Below, piece after piece: positions 35,086-44,756 of a stretch of 64,000 bases of DNA. The notes beneath the pieces are model-generated. The model ran no database searches. It worked only from the letters and a program-made list of their open reading frames with translations, and had not been told where the DNA came from. Origin of the DNA: Ceratobasidium sp. AG-K (taxonomy: Eukaryota; Basidiomycota; Agaricomycetes; Cantharellales; Ceratobasidiaceae). Both the position numbers and the translations under genes were made by a program. The stretch spans positions 3,038,001 through 3,102,000 of the forward strand of contig JAWNGF010000004.1 in the NCBI GenBank assembly GCA_037039685.1. Direction: 5' to 3'. Each line of letters opens with the position of its first letter. The stretch's first letter is position 1.

Positions 35086-35428
35086 TGTACCGCTTTCGGG
35101 CTTGGCTCCCGGCCGCGAACCATGCGGGTCACAGGCTCGAGCAACGAGTACAGAACTATGATATGATACGCGTGAGATATATAGTCATCCAAGGCATCTC
35201 CTCACTTCGAGTAGTCGAATAGGTGTTACCTTTGGTGCCGTATATACCTGGTTTAGAAATGGTGTTCCTGAGGATATCGCCGAGCGAAACAATTAAGGGA
35301 AGGAATCCAAGATAAATGTCATGCCATAACATGTTACAGGTCAGTCTTGGCGATCAAATGCTTTTGAGGCACACACCGGCACGCCGATCCACCACATTTC
35401 ATAACCTCGCCATTGATAACGTCAGCAA

Positions 35429-35637
35429 TGCCCAAGAATCTCGTGTGGTCTCGGGATCAATGGGAGGTGCTCGTCGAGCTCGTGGTGGCTCCTAAGCGCT
35501 CCTAAGGGCTCGCGAGCAATCAAGAGCGAAATGCGCGCCTATCTCGCGAGGGCTCACGAGACATCACGAGCGCTTGGGAGCCTGACGAGCACCTCCCCTG
35601 AATCCCGAGACCCCACGAGACGAACGAGATTTTGGGC
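35429..35637. mobile_element. Palindromic mini-element (foldback/MITE-like, about 205 bp)
   Basis: The two arms are long imperfect inverted repeats. The outer ends read gcccaagaatctcgt on the left and, as the reverse complement of the right, gcccaaaatctcgt. Further in, ggtctcggga is matched, then gggaggtgctcgtc, then aagcgctc. The centre is rich in CTCGCGAG-type steps. No coding capacity. Could be a MITE or a foldback element. No clear target duplication was found. Confidence 0.6.
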
Positions 35638-35849
35638 TTTTTGTAGAGAATGACAGGGTAGCCACACAGTAGGACAAGTGCGAACACTTCAAATGAATCG
35701 GTGCGAGGTAGACATTCAATCCAGAATCCGTAACAATCGACCTGGCCCCGACGCCAATATACACATGATAATTTTATTCTAAAAAGAAGAAGGGATAGGG
35801 GCCAAGCGGAGAACGTATAGCTCAGGACAAGTGCGAGACCGATAAGCGA

Positions 35850-36060
35850 AGGAAAGGATGAAACGCTGGAAGCCGCAGGACGAACATACTGAGTTCACCC
35901 AGGCGACAGTGTACGGGAAACTAAGAAATGTTGAGGTGGTTGCATATCCCGACGTCGCTTTTTCGTGTCCGTAGCTCTCGAGGGTGGATGGTGGAGCCTC
36001 TGAAGACCGAGATGTTTCGGACGAGCTCTCCGTCTTGGACTTGCCGAACATTACGGTAAG
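35850..36060 (-). pseudogene. Small eIF4G MA3 tail fragment G
   Basis: Resembles the 3' end and downstream stretch of copy D (shared tgaggtggt, cttggacttg and cgaac around the last MA3 helix). Only about 200 bases can be matched. The remnant is far too decayed to code. Confidence 0.45.
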
Positions 36061-36164
36061 GACAGGTCGAACCGGGCACTCGTGGATCTTGGGAACACGG
36101 ACTCTCGGGCGGATCCATAGACTGTGCTGGTCGGTAGCTATAATCCCATAATGGTTTTGATACT

Positions 36165-36575
36165 AATATGCGCTATGCTCTAGGAAACTATAACAGGAGA
36201 CCTCCCGTTTACGGAAATCGCATGCGCATTGCTCATCCCAGACACTATGAGAAACCAATGCCGGATGCCTCGGCGCCTGCAATGTCTCATGTCGTCTTCC
36301 CTTCTCACGGACATGTTCTGGGAAGCAATGACATAGTGTTGGAGATACGAACCCACTCACAGGGCCAGTGCGAATGAGGTCTAGGAGCTCATGGTAGAAG
36401 CTCTAACGCCAGAGAGAGAGGGCACCGGACAATCGGACACTCAGGCAACTGTGGACTCTGATTGGTTTGGACTCTAGGCTTCTTGAGTTCGCCGGCAAGA
36501 TCTTGGTGTTCAGGGAGTCCGAGATTCATCCTTGAGTCTTACTCCTGAAAGAGTACGGGAAGGTGTCGTCGGTCC
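36165..36575 (+). pseudogene. Kinase C-lobe relic followed by an MA3-tail relic
   Basis: 36182-36395 encodes E-T-I-T-G-D-L-P-F-T-E-I and W-E-A-M-T, matching the kinase fragment at 29836-30288 with stops and frame changes. 36490-36570 matches the end of eIF4G MA3 (I-H-P, L-L-K-E-Y-G-K). Both are plus strand, opposite to the surrounding KNH copies. Confidence 0.5.
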
Positions 36576-36995
36576 AAATGAACATATATCTTCTAGATTC
36601 TTGCTTTGCTTCGCCATAAGCTGCTGCTTTTCGATAGTCAGTGCCTGCTTAATCAAGTACATAGCGTCGATCTAATAATGAAGCACACTGCAATGCTCAA
36701 TCTGCTAGGCATTCCTTCGTGCATCTCAGGACCTTGTCAATAAGATCCCAAAATCTGCTGGAGTAAGAATGCCGATCCCATACCGGAAAACTATGACGCG
36801 ACTATGATTCCTCGTTGATGAGGTTCGACGCCAACTTTTACCGGCAGCCTCTGGGTGAATATATGCGCTCTGACGGCCTGTCGTGGAGACCATCAGGTGA
36901 CAAAACGTGAGTATTGGCCATTCAAACCACAACAGGAGCACAGGGAAAGCGCAGTCGGGATACATTTGGTTACTGGCTTCTGGATGTATGCGGAT
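36576..36995. other. No gene recognised
   Basis: Downstream flank of K3. Short ORFs only. Confidence 0.5.
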
Positions 36996-37610
36996 CTATG
37001 CTAGGAAAACAGCTAGAAGTGCACCAGTTGCGAGCACTGGTGAAGCATATGAAGTGATAGGCATGGCTCCGTTACTTGTAGTACCATTAGTTCCCGAAAC
37101 AATTTTAAACTCGCGTGTCTGAGCGTAACCGGTCTCGGTGTTGGGATTTGTGGTTCTATTGACAAAGGTAAGTCTAGCGGATGGTTAGCTTTCCATCCAG
37201 ACTCAGATATTGAATGATGCCTACAGAAATCCTTTGCCAATAGGCCAGCCACCAGAGGGAGCTGGAACATTGATACTTTCACTCGAGCCAGGAACAGTAG
37301 CGATGAGGTCTACGTTATTGCCAGGAATCACAGTAGTGTTCTGAGGGACAGTTTAAACTTAGCTAATTTCAGCAACTATCAAACCTTACCGCGTGGGACA
37401 GCATCAAAGTAAAATGCTCAGGATCTGTGCTCTCACGTTCCCAGGTCAGCTTGTTGGTGACCTAACATGTACATGAGCATACCACCCATACGGCACCGGC
37501 ATCTGGTTACGTACCGAGCCGGCATACCAGGTGTCATTGGCACCCGGAAAGGTAATCTTGTACGCGGTGGCTGAGGCAATCAAGGATAGCAAAGCAGCAT
37601 ATGTACGCAT
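36996..37610 (-). CDS. KNH-like secreted GPI protein, copy K3 (153 aa)
   Basis: Exons 37610-37515, 37461-37390, 37340-37225 and 37173-36996; introns 53, 49 and 51 bp; 153 residues. Signal peptide (Y-A-A-L-L-S-L-I-A-S-A-T-A), KNH-like core (F-P-G-A-N-D-T-W-Y-A-G-S, T-N-K-L-T-W-E-R, V-P-A-P-S-G-G, F-K-I-V-S-G), then a T-N-G-T-T-S-N-G-A segment and hydrophobic C-terminus as a GPI signal. Asn-x-Thr sites would allow N-glycosylation. The third donor follows CT rather than the AG/CG of sisters, changing a conserved Arg to Leu. Confidence 0.82.
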
Positions 37611-37890
37611 GTTGAAGACTGTAGTGGGTAGGCACGAGTGTGTGTGTGTGGTTGAGGGAAGAAGTTGCGAGATAGAGGTTGCGAAAGTGAGTATATATAA
37701 GCAAAGGCTTGTAAGTTATTCCGGCGCAATGCAAATTACAGTCGATTAGACCCCCCACATAATCCATGCATAACAACCCAGCATATATATCACTGCGGGC
37801 AAAAGAACGTACCAGTCCACGTCGAAAACGTTTTCGACAGGAAACTCTAGAGATATCACACTGCCACTCAAGAACTCTAGCACGTGACCT
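37611..37890 (-). promoter_or_regulatory. Conserved upstream region of K3 with CACGTG
   Basis: CACGTG at 37881-37886. Other shared blocks: tgcaaattacag, acataatccatgcataac, tcgaaaacgt, atcacactgccact. A good TATA tract (tatatataagc) lies near 37691-37701. Confidence 0.62.
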
Positions 37891-38617
37891 CCGGGTCGCT
37901 TCCAGCTTCGACGGTAAAAAAAAACCCGGACACCAACGCGCGTGGTGCCGATCGACTCTCTGTCCATTGAATCTTACAGCCGCAATTACCTGAATTATGA
38001 GCCTCAGGGACTTGAGGGTATTAATGGTGCCGAAGTGACGGATGTCAAGGTAGGGGTTCCCCCACCGGACGATCTCGGCAGTGGAGAAATTATAAGCTCT
38101 GGTTAGCCCCAAATCCACATTTTTGAATGTATTTATGCCGATCGTCTCCAGGCATGTCATCCTATACCCCACATCTATAAGTGTATTGAATATCAGTTTC
38201 GCATCAACTCAATATCCATCCAGCAGCTTTACCTACTATTCATGCTAACTCACCGGTCGCAAGATATGCAGTAATCTCTGACGTGTAGTTTCATCCATGA
38301 GCTTGTGGAACCAGCGTTTACGTATGCGGAAATCCCGTAGCTTTGTACTTACAGAAACATTACGATGTTCCAATTTGTTTAAAAGCTTGTGGAGAGTATA
38401 TATGCGTTCATTCGCCTTAGTTCATCCGTCAAGGGCCATGCTCCACAATTAGGATTTCGCATATCCTAGCACCTTGAAAGGTGTCACCGCGTTATATCCG
38501 AGGTTTGAAATAGAGTGGTATATTCCACAAACGCCCATCGAATCAAGCCCGAAGCAAAAAAAAAAAAGTAGAAGTCCTAACCTAAGCCAAGACATCGATG
38601 ATCAATGCATGCAGTAT
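37891..38617 (-). other. Unassigned decayed exons
   Basis: The minus strand has a short open stretch at 38172-37980 (C-L-E-T-I-G-I-N, S-L-R-L-I-I) after an AG, and another near 38360-38290 ending in GTGAGT. Leucine spacing recalls the F-box/LRR family, but frames across the join do not agree. No firm call. A poly-A run is at about 38556-38568. Confidence 0.3.
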
Positions 38618-39246
38618 CTAATCCAAGAAAGTAACCAAAATAACGGCAGCCACAAGTACCGGTGGAGCGTGTGAAGCAATGGACATGGCCCTGTGGCGCG
38701 TAGAGTCAGGAGTGCTTGCAACGATTTCAAAGCCCTGGGTGAAGGCATCAATACTGATGGTATTGGGTGCGGAGGTTAGATTGAGGAGAGTAAGTCTGGA
38801 AGACAGTGAGGTTGCACCTGTGACATACACCCCAGATAGCTACCTGAATCCATTGCCAGCAGGCAAGCCGCCGGACGGGGTTGGAACATCGATACTTCCA
38901 CTCGAACCAGCAACGGTGGCGATGAGGTCAATGTTGTTGCCAGTAATCACTGATTCGTTCTGAGATCTGGTTTAGATCCGGTTTCTCGTTCGAGCAGTGA
39001 TAAATAGGGAAATGAGGCTCACCCCGTTAGTCAGCATCAATGTGAAATGTTCAGGGTCGGTACTCTCACGTTCCCAGGTTAGCTTGTTAGTAGCCTGACG
39101 TTTATGTGAGTGTACCACCCACGGGGTATGGATAACCGGTTACACACCGAGCCAGCATACTACTTATCGCCAGGACCCACCGGGAACGTGACGTTTTACG
39201 CCGTGGCAAAGGCAATCCAGGATAGTAGAGCAACAAAGTTATGCAT
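38618..39246 (-). pseudogene. KNH-like gene copy K4, two nonsense codons in exon 1
   Basis: Same four-exon plan as K1-K3 (second exon 39094-39023, again 72 nt). Exon 1 after the signal peptide reads A-T-A-stop-N-V-T-F-P and D-K-stop-Y-A-G-S; the sisters have Tyr and Trp at these positions. Exons 2-4 remain open and end with a hydrophobic C-terminus (V-A-A-V-I-L-V-T-F-L-D). Probably a recent pseudogene. Its upstream E-box is also altered (caagtg, 39519-39524). Confidence 0.78.
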
Positions 39247-40190
39247 GCTGAAGAATGCGACGGATAAGAACGAGTGGTGTGGTTGAAGGGAGGGGGTTAC
39301 GGGATGTGGAACCGACACTGGGTGAATAAAACCAAAATCATCTAGGTTATTATTAAATATTCCGGTCCAATGCAAATTGCAGTTCATTCGACACCCCACA
39401 ATCCATCAATAATTACACAGCATATAACACCGAGGGCAAAACAACGTAGCAATCTACCTCAAAAATGCTCTCAGTAGAAAACCCTGCGGATATCACACTG
39501 ACACCCCAAGGGGTGTAACAAGTGACCCTGAAGCCGCGCTCAATCACGGTTTGCTGAGCACACGACCCAAAGACCTAAGAATGTTGGCCAAAGAGACAGA
39601 GGCCAAAGAGACCATAGTATATGCTCGAAGACTGAACCGGGGAACTAAAGACTTTAATTAGTTCAGACCTAAATTTTCCAGCTACGTCTGAAGTGTTTGC
39701 CCCAGGGTATACCATTCCGTACCACTCCTGTGCCTTATTTCAAGTTCATGCAAGCCTAGCCTCGCACCAATCCAATACCGAGCCCATCTGGCTGCTTTTA
39801 CACGAGATTCATGCCAGCACCTCGATCACGATATAATCAAAATAATCACTGATGGTTGGCTCTTGTCAACTACCTTGCATGATTCAAAAACCAGTGTTGA
39901 CTTGCCATTCCACGCCAAAGCTTGGATCTAACACAACATATGTGGCTCTAACTCGTCTATTGGGCGTTGTGGAGCATGTACGCGATCACGTATCATTGGC
40001 CCGTCTTCCAAGGGTCATGCTCGACAACTCCAGCATAGTGAGCCTCGGCGCCTTGGGAAGGGTTATTGGTTGATTGTATGAGATTGAAGTCAGGGTGCAT
40101 ACATTCCGCGTCCATTGCGTCCAAGCCCAAACGTGAAAATATTGGTGTCCGTAAACCATGTCGAAATATCTATTACTAATATTCGCAATC
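39247..40190. other. Upstream region of K4 and downstream flank of K5
   Basis: 39247-39530 keeps the shared promoter blocks (tgcaaattgcag, acaatccat, atcacactgaca) with a mutated E-box caagtg at 39519. 39531-40190 shows no gene. Confidence 0.45.
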
Positions 40191-40983
40191 TTAAGCTAGG
40201 AGAGCAGCCAGAAGACCGCAAGCAGCAAGCGTTGATGAAACATGTGCGACTACAGACATGGCTCCGTTCGTACCCGAGCCAGTCTTGTTGACACCAGTTG
40301 CAGTCGCAGCGGCGGACCCGGCTGATTCCGTAATGTATACAGTGCTAGTCACATCCCTAGAGCCGGTAGGCCTGATGTTGCGAAGTAAGTGGGCTGATAT
40401 AACTTGAGAGCCAGGTACTTACGAAGCAATAGCTGATCCTGTGGTGCTAGAGGTTCCTGAAACGATTTCGAATTCGGGGCTCTGGGCGTAAATGCTGATG
40501 TTCTCGCCGGTGGACGAGGTGGTTATATTGAGGAGGTTGAGTCTGGAAGATGGTTAGGTTTCATTTACGGCTAAACACCAAGCAACACATACCTGAATCC
40601 CTTGCCAACGGGGAAGCCGCCAGACGGGGCTGGAACATCAATCGCTCCACTTGAGCCTGTGACAGAGGCGATGAGATTCACGTTATCGGAAAGCACCGAG
40701 CGGTCCTGAGATAGAGCATCAGCTTGGTCTCTTATAGTGAATATCAAATATAGCTCACCTGATTGGACAACATCAAAGTGAACGTTTCAGCATCAGTGCT
40801 GACACGCTCCCAGGTTACTTTGTTGGTCGCCTGAATTTCGTTGTTAGTATACCATTCGTGTAACATGATCGATCGCTCACGTACCGAGCCAGCATACCAC
40901 TTATCAGTAGCGCTCGGAAAGGTAACCTGGTAGGCGGCCGCAGAGGCAATCAAAGACAGAAGAGAGAGGAAAGGAATATGCAT
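40191..40983 (-). CDS. KNH-like secreted GPI protein, copy K5 (194 aa, 5 exons)
   Basis: Exons 40983-40885, 40830-40759, 40705-40593, 40542-40423 and 40371-40191; introns 54, 53, 50 and 51 bp; 194 residues. Signal peptide (L-S-L-L-S-L-I-A-S-A-A-A), KNH-like core (F-P-S-A-T-D-K-W-Y-A-G-S, T-N-K-V-T-W-E-R, V-P-A-P-S-G-G, F-E-I-V-S-G), a longer Ser/Thr/Ala stalk than the sisters supplied partly by an extra fifth exon, and a hydrophobic GPI-type C-terminus. It lies downstream of eIF4G copy D in the same orientation. Confidence 0.82.
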
Positions 40984-41460
40984 GTTGAAAATCGTAGTGG
41001 ATGAGAGCAGTATTATGGTAGGTGAGAATGAGAGCGTGTACTTAAAGGAAGCAAGTGACAGAATACGAGGCCGAAGGTAGTTGAAAAATAGCAAGAAGCC
41101 TGTAGGCTGTTCCGATCCACTGGCGCCCCACATAATCCATGCGTACAAATACAACGCAGCTCAGGTTTACGATAGGCGACATGGGTGTCAACGAATGCCC
41201 ACGGCACCGAGTACACGGTAAGTACGGCGCCTACTGAAAATATGGTAGACAACGGGGGTAGATCATGCCCGAGCAGTATTGCCAGCGTGCTCGAGTCACA
41301 AATTATTCAGCAAATGGGTCCCACTAAGCCTGAAAATATGACCCCGTGTCACCGTGGATGAGAGAACGTCGCAACCACCTGGAGAATGTTTCCGGTGGCC
41401 AACTCCGGAGCGTCCGAGAGGTATCATACTGCCACCCGAAGATCCATAACACGTGACCTC
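40984..41460 (-). promoter_or_regulatory. Upstream region of K5 with CACGTG
   Basis: CACGTG at 41450-41455, followed by acctc as in K3. The block acataatccatgc occurs near 41131. The E-box is about 470 bp from the ATG, roughly 200 bp farther than in sisters, so an insertion separates the blocks. Confidence 0.5.
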
Positions 41461-42379
41461 GAAGCCCCATGAACCTGTCTCCCGAAGCATGCAACCAAAA
41501 CGCTGTGGGATATGATAGTAGAACTGTCGTAGTAATACATTTACGGTATAAATATTTGACAGATCTAGCACATTTAAGGTCCTAGAGCACTTATGTAATT
41601 CAATAGACTTGCTACACTGATTTTTATGGTTGCACGTACCATGCAAACGGGGATGTTCTTCGGGATAACATTGAGCTTACAATCGAATGAAAAACGATTT
41701 CCCGTTGACGTGAACCCAAAGTACATTTTAGGTAAGCCTCGGGACAATTAGAGGAGTTCCGGGGCACTAGCAGACATGTCAGTTGCCAAAATCCGTCGCA
41801 TTCCAGCGCCCTTGATGTCGAGTATGGCGGTGCAATCTTATAATTGGATTGGTGCGAATAGGGTAATATGATATGGATGTACGGATTGATTGGCCGCTAC
41901 TCGTTCCTGGAGCAGCGGATCGGTGAGAACTCAAAAGCATTGCTAAAGCCTCTAACTTCTCCCTGGATCAATGCGACTCATGTCACGCGTAGCGAACTGC
42001 TCGGTACCATTTATCTAAGCGTACCCGTGGATGCAACCTCACGCTCGCGTTATTTCAATGCAAATCATATGGTTGGATGAAAATACAATACACGTAGAGC
42101 GGACACAGTCTGATGATGAACTGAGGAACGCATGTAACACAGATGAAAAGGAAACAGGGGCATAGAGGAACAAAGAACGTACAACTCCAGAGACACAAGA
42201 TGGACAATAGTGATATACGAATAGGTACGTGAGGTATGAGAAAGAAAGGAAGGGTGCGACGGGGTGGTCCGTCGTGCGACAGGGGCGAAGGAAAGTACGA
42301 AACGGAAGAGGGTGCGGGACGAACACACCGAGCACACCCGGGCGACAGTCTATAGAAACGAAGAGATCTAGGTGGTCGT
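41461..42379. other. No gene; duplicated 3' flank of eIF4G
   Basis: 42060-42350 is the counterpart of 32495-32780. No coding sequence recognised. Confidence 0.45.
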
Positions 42380-44735
42380 CTAGGCAGACGCCTTTTCGTA
42401 AGCCTTCAAGAGCTGGTCTCGGGGGTGAACCTTGGGTGTTCCCTCTACTGAGATCTTGCCAGCCAGCTCTTCCGCCTTGGACTTGTCGAACCCAGCGGCG
42501 ATGATGAATCGGGCAAGCCACTCGTAGGTCTTGGGCACGTCGATGCTGATGTCATCAGCGAACTCGACGGTCGGGAATAGACCACGCTCAAGGCCCTCAG
42601 GCGAAACGACCCCACGCTTGTGAATATCGGCGATGAGCTTCTCGGCGAGCACGACATCCTTGAGACCGCCTTCGAATGAAGCGCTGATGAGTTTGTCGAC
42701 GAACAAATGTCGGTGCTCGGTCGGCAGGGCTTCGAGTCCAATGATCGCCTCGTCGAAGTTCTCCAAGTGCAAGAATTCCTGCGTACCAGTCAGCACCGTG
42801 TGGCGAAACACGCTGGGGCAACCTACCTTGACGTCCTCCTCGACCTTTTTCTTCGCATCCCCTTCGGACAACCCAGCCGGGGCGGGAGCTTCCTCCTTGT
42901 CTTCCTCCTTGTCTTCCTCTTTCTCCTCCTCCTTGTCCTCCTCCTTGTTCTCGAGAGGCTTGGTGCGCGGCGTCAAGTTGAGTTTCCTGCGCTCGCCAGT
43001 AGGCGCCCCACCCGGTCCAAGATCGACGCTCGGCTTGCGACTGCTCGGCGTGCGCTCCATCGGCGTCGGCATCGGCGCATCTCCACCTCCCGCGCCAAGA
43101 GCAGCAAACATATTCGCACCACTCGCACGCCCCATGCTTGGCTCGCGCTTGGGGTCCTTTTTGCTGAACACGCTTGAAGGGCCGAATTGGATCCCAGTCG
43201 GTTTGGAGATCTTGCCGAATTGGGAGAGGTCACCGGCGCGTGCGGGGGGTCGGGTGCTCGTGCCACCAGCGACGTTCCATCCGTCGGGCTCGGCCGTATC
43301 GCGGCGTTCGCCTCGTCGAGATCCACCACGCTGCACATTGTGGTCGCCCTTGTCTTGTCGCTGAGGCGGAGCCTGGGGCATAGCCGACCGGGCTTGCCAG
43401 TGTCGTGACCGGAGCTCGATGACGTCCTATACCCTAGTCAGCACCAATCAATCACATAAATCGGGACACTTACCAAAAGCATGTACTGCATTCGAGAATT
43501 GACATTGTTGCCCTTGGCCATTTCGTTCATGCGCTCGAAATAGATATCCATGTGGTTGCGCGCCTTGGGGTTGTCGAGCGTTTGTCCGACGGTCGTAAGT
43601 AGTTTGCACAAGCTCTCGATTTCCTCTTCTTCGGGGTTGACGACGTTGGACAGGAGCTTCTTGATACACTCGTGCATGATGCGCTCGGTCAACATGGACA
43701 GCTTGAACAACTCGCCGATGAATCGGACGAGACCGAGACCTTGACGCTTGGCCTTGGCGGCAGCATAGTACTCGTCGGAATAGAGAACAGCCTCGCCATT
43801 GGCCTCGCTCGCGGCTTCGGCAGCCTTGTCGTTGTCGGCCTTGGACTTGGCAGCAGCCAGAGCAGCCTCCTTGGCACTCCAACCACGCTCGAAATCTTCC
43901 TGGCATCGGTTGAGTAGGTACTTGCGGAACAGCATGCCACCGGCAATCGGCTGGCCGTCCGAGCCACGAATCGTCTCGTCCTGGACATTTGGCGACACCC
44001 GCTCCATCATCTTGCGACACAGTCGGGCGTACATTTCGGAAAACGCAGCCTCGTCCTTGGCCTTTTCGAATACGAGCTTGATGACCTGCATGAGCGTCGA
44101 CCCGTCCTTTTCTTGCTCGGACTTGTTGGCATAGGCGATAATCTGGTCCCGAGATCGAGTCAAACTTGTCCATCGTGAGCTTGTTGAGCAGCGCCTTGAC
44201 TTTACGCTCCACGAGTTGGTGCTCTTCGACTTGTTGTGGCGTGCGCTGGGTACTTCCAGCAAACCAATCGGTTCTCGCTCACTTCGAGCGGCGCGACAGG
44301 CTCGAGGTTCATGCCCGCCAATTGCTGAGACGGCGTCTGGAAACCCACTCCCGCGCATCCCGCTCTCGCCACGGTTGTTCCCGCGCTGACTACGCGTACG
44401 CTTGGCCTCGCGAGGACCTCCGCCGCCGACTCCGCCCTGGCTCGCCGCTGCGTGTCATGGGCGTCAGACGGTTGCCCCCAGGGCCGGCAAACGGCATTGG
44501 GCCGCGGGCGTTGTTCGAAGCGTCGATTCGGGACTGCGAGTCCATACCCCGAGCGGGAGATTGGAATTGGCCCTATGGCGAATCCGCCGCCCTTGGCGTG
44601 GGCCGGGTCCATAGTCCGAGGGCACATGGACGCTTGATACGGGAAATGTGAGGGGTGCGTTGCCCTTGCACATCGAGACGCACAGGCGAGCGTTCTCCGG
44701 CTCGTGGGCCAGGCCGAGTTATTTGCGCCTGCCAT
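42380..44735 (-). pseudogene. eIF4G paralogue D: MIF4G, linker and MA3, 5'-truncated with two frameshifts
   Basis: Closest to a normal eIF4G. Order on the minus strand: glycine-rich region, MIF4G (44200-43474), 47-bp intron, linker with G-D-L-S-Q-F-G-K and an E-D-K-E-E repeat, 48-bp intron, MA3 (42778-42380, ending K-A-Y-E-K-A-S-A). MIF4G contains a ~30-residue insert (A-D-N-D-K-A-A-E) absent from copies B and C. Two one-base insertions, near 44265 and 44149, split MIF4G across three frames. The 5' part with the eIF4E-binding motif is missing, cut close to the end of the amine oxidase. Both insertions sit in short homopolymers, so assembly error is possible. Confidence 0.8.
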
Positions 44736-44756
44736 TCGACACGGATGTTTTCGATG

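Noticed and set aside
38556..38568. Poly-A run as a possible LINE or processed-gene tail
   Set aside because: No retrogene or LINE sequence precedes it and no target duplication was visible.
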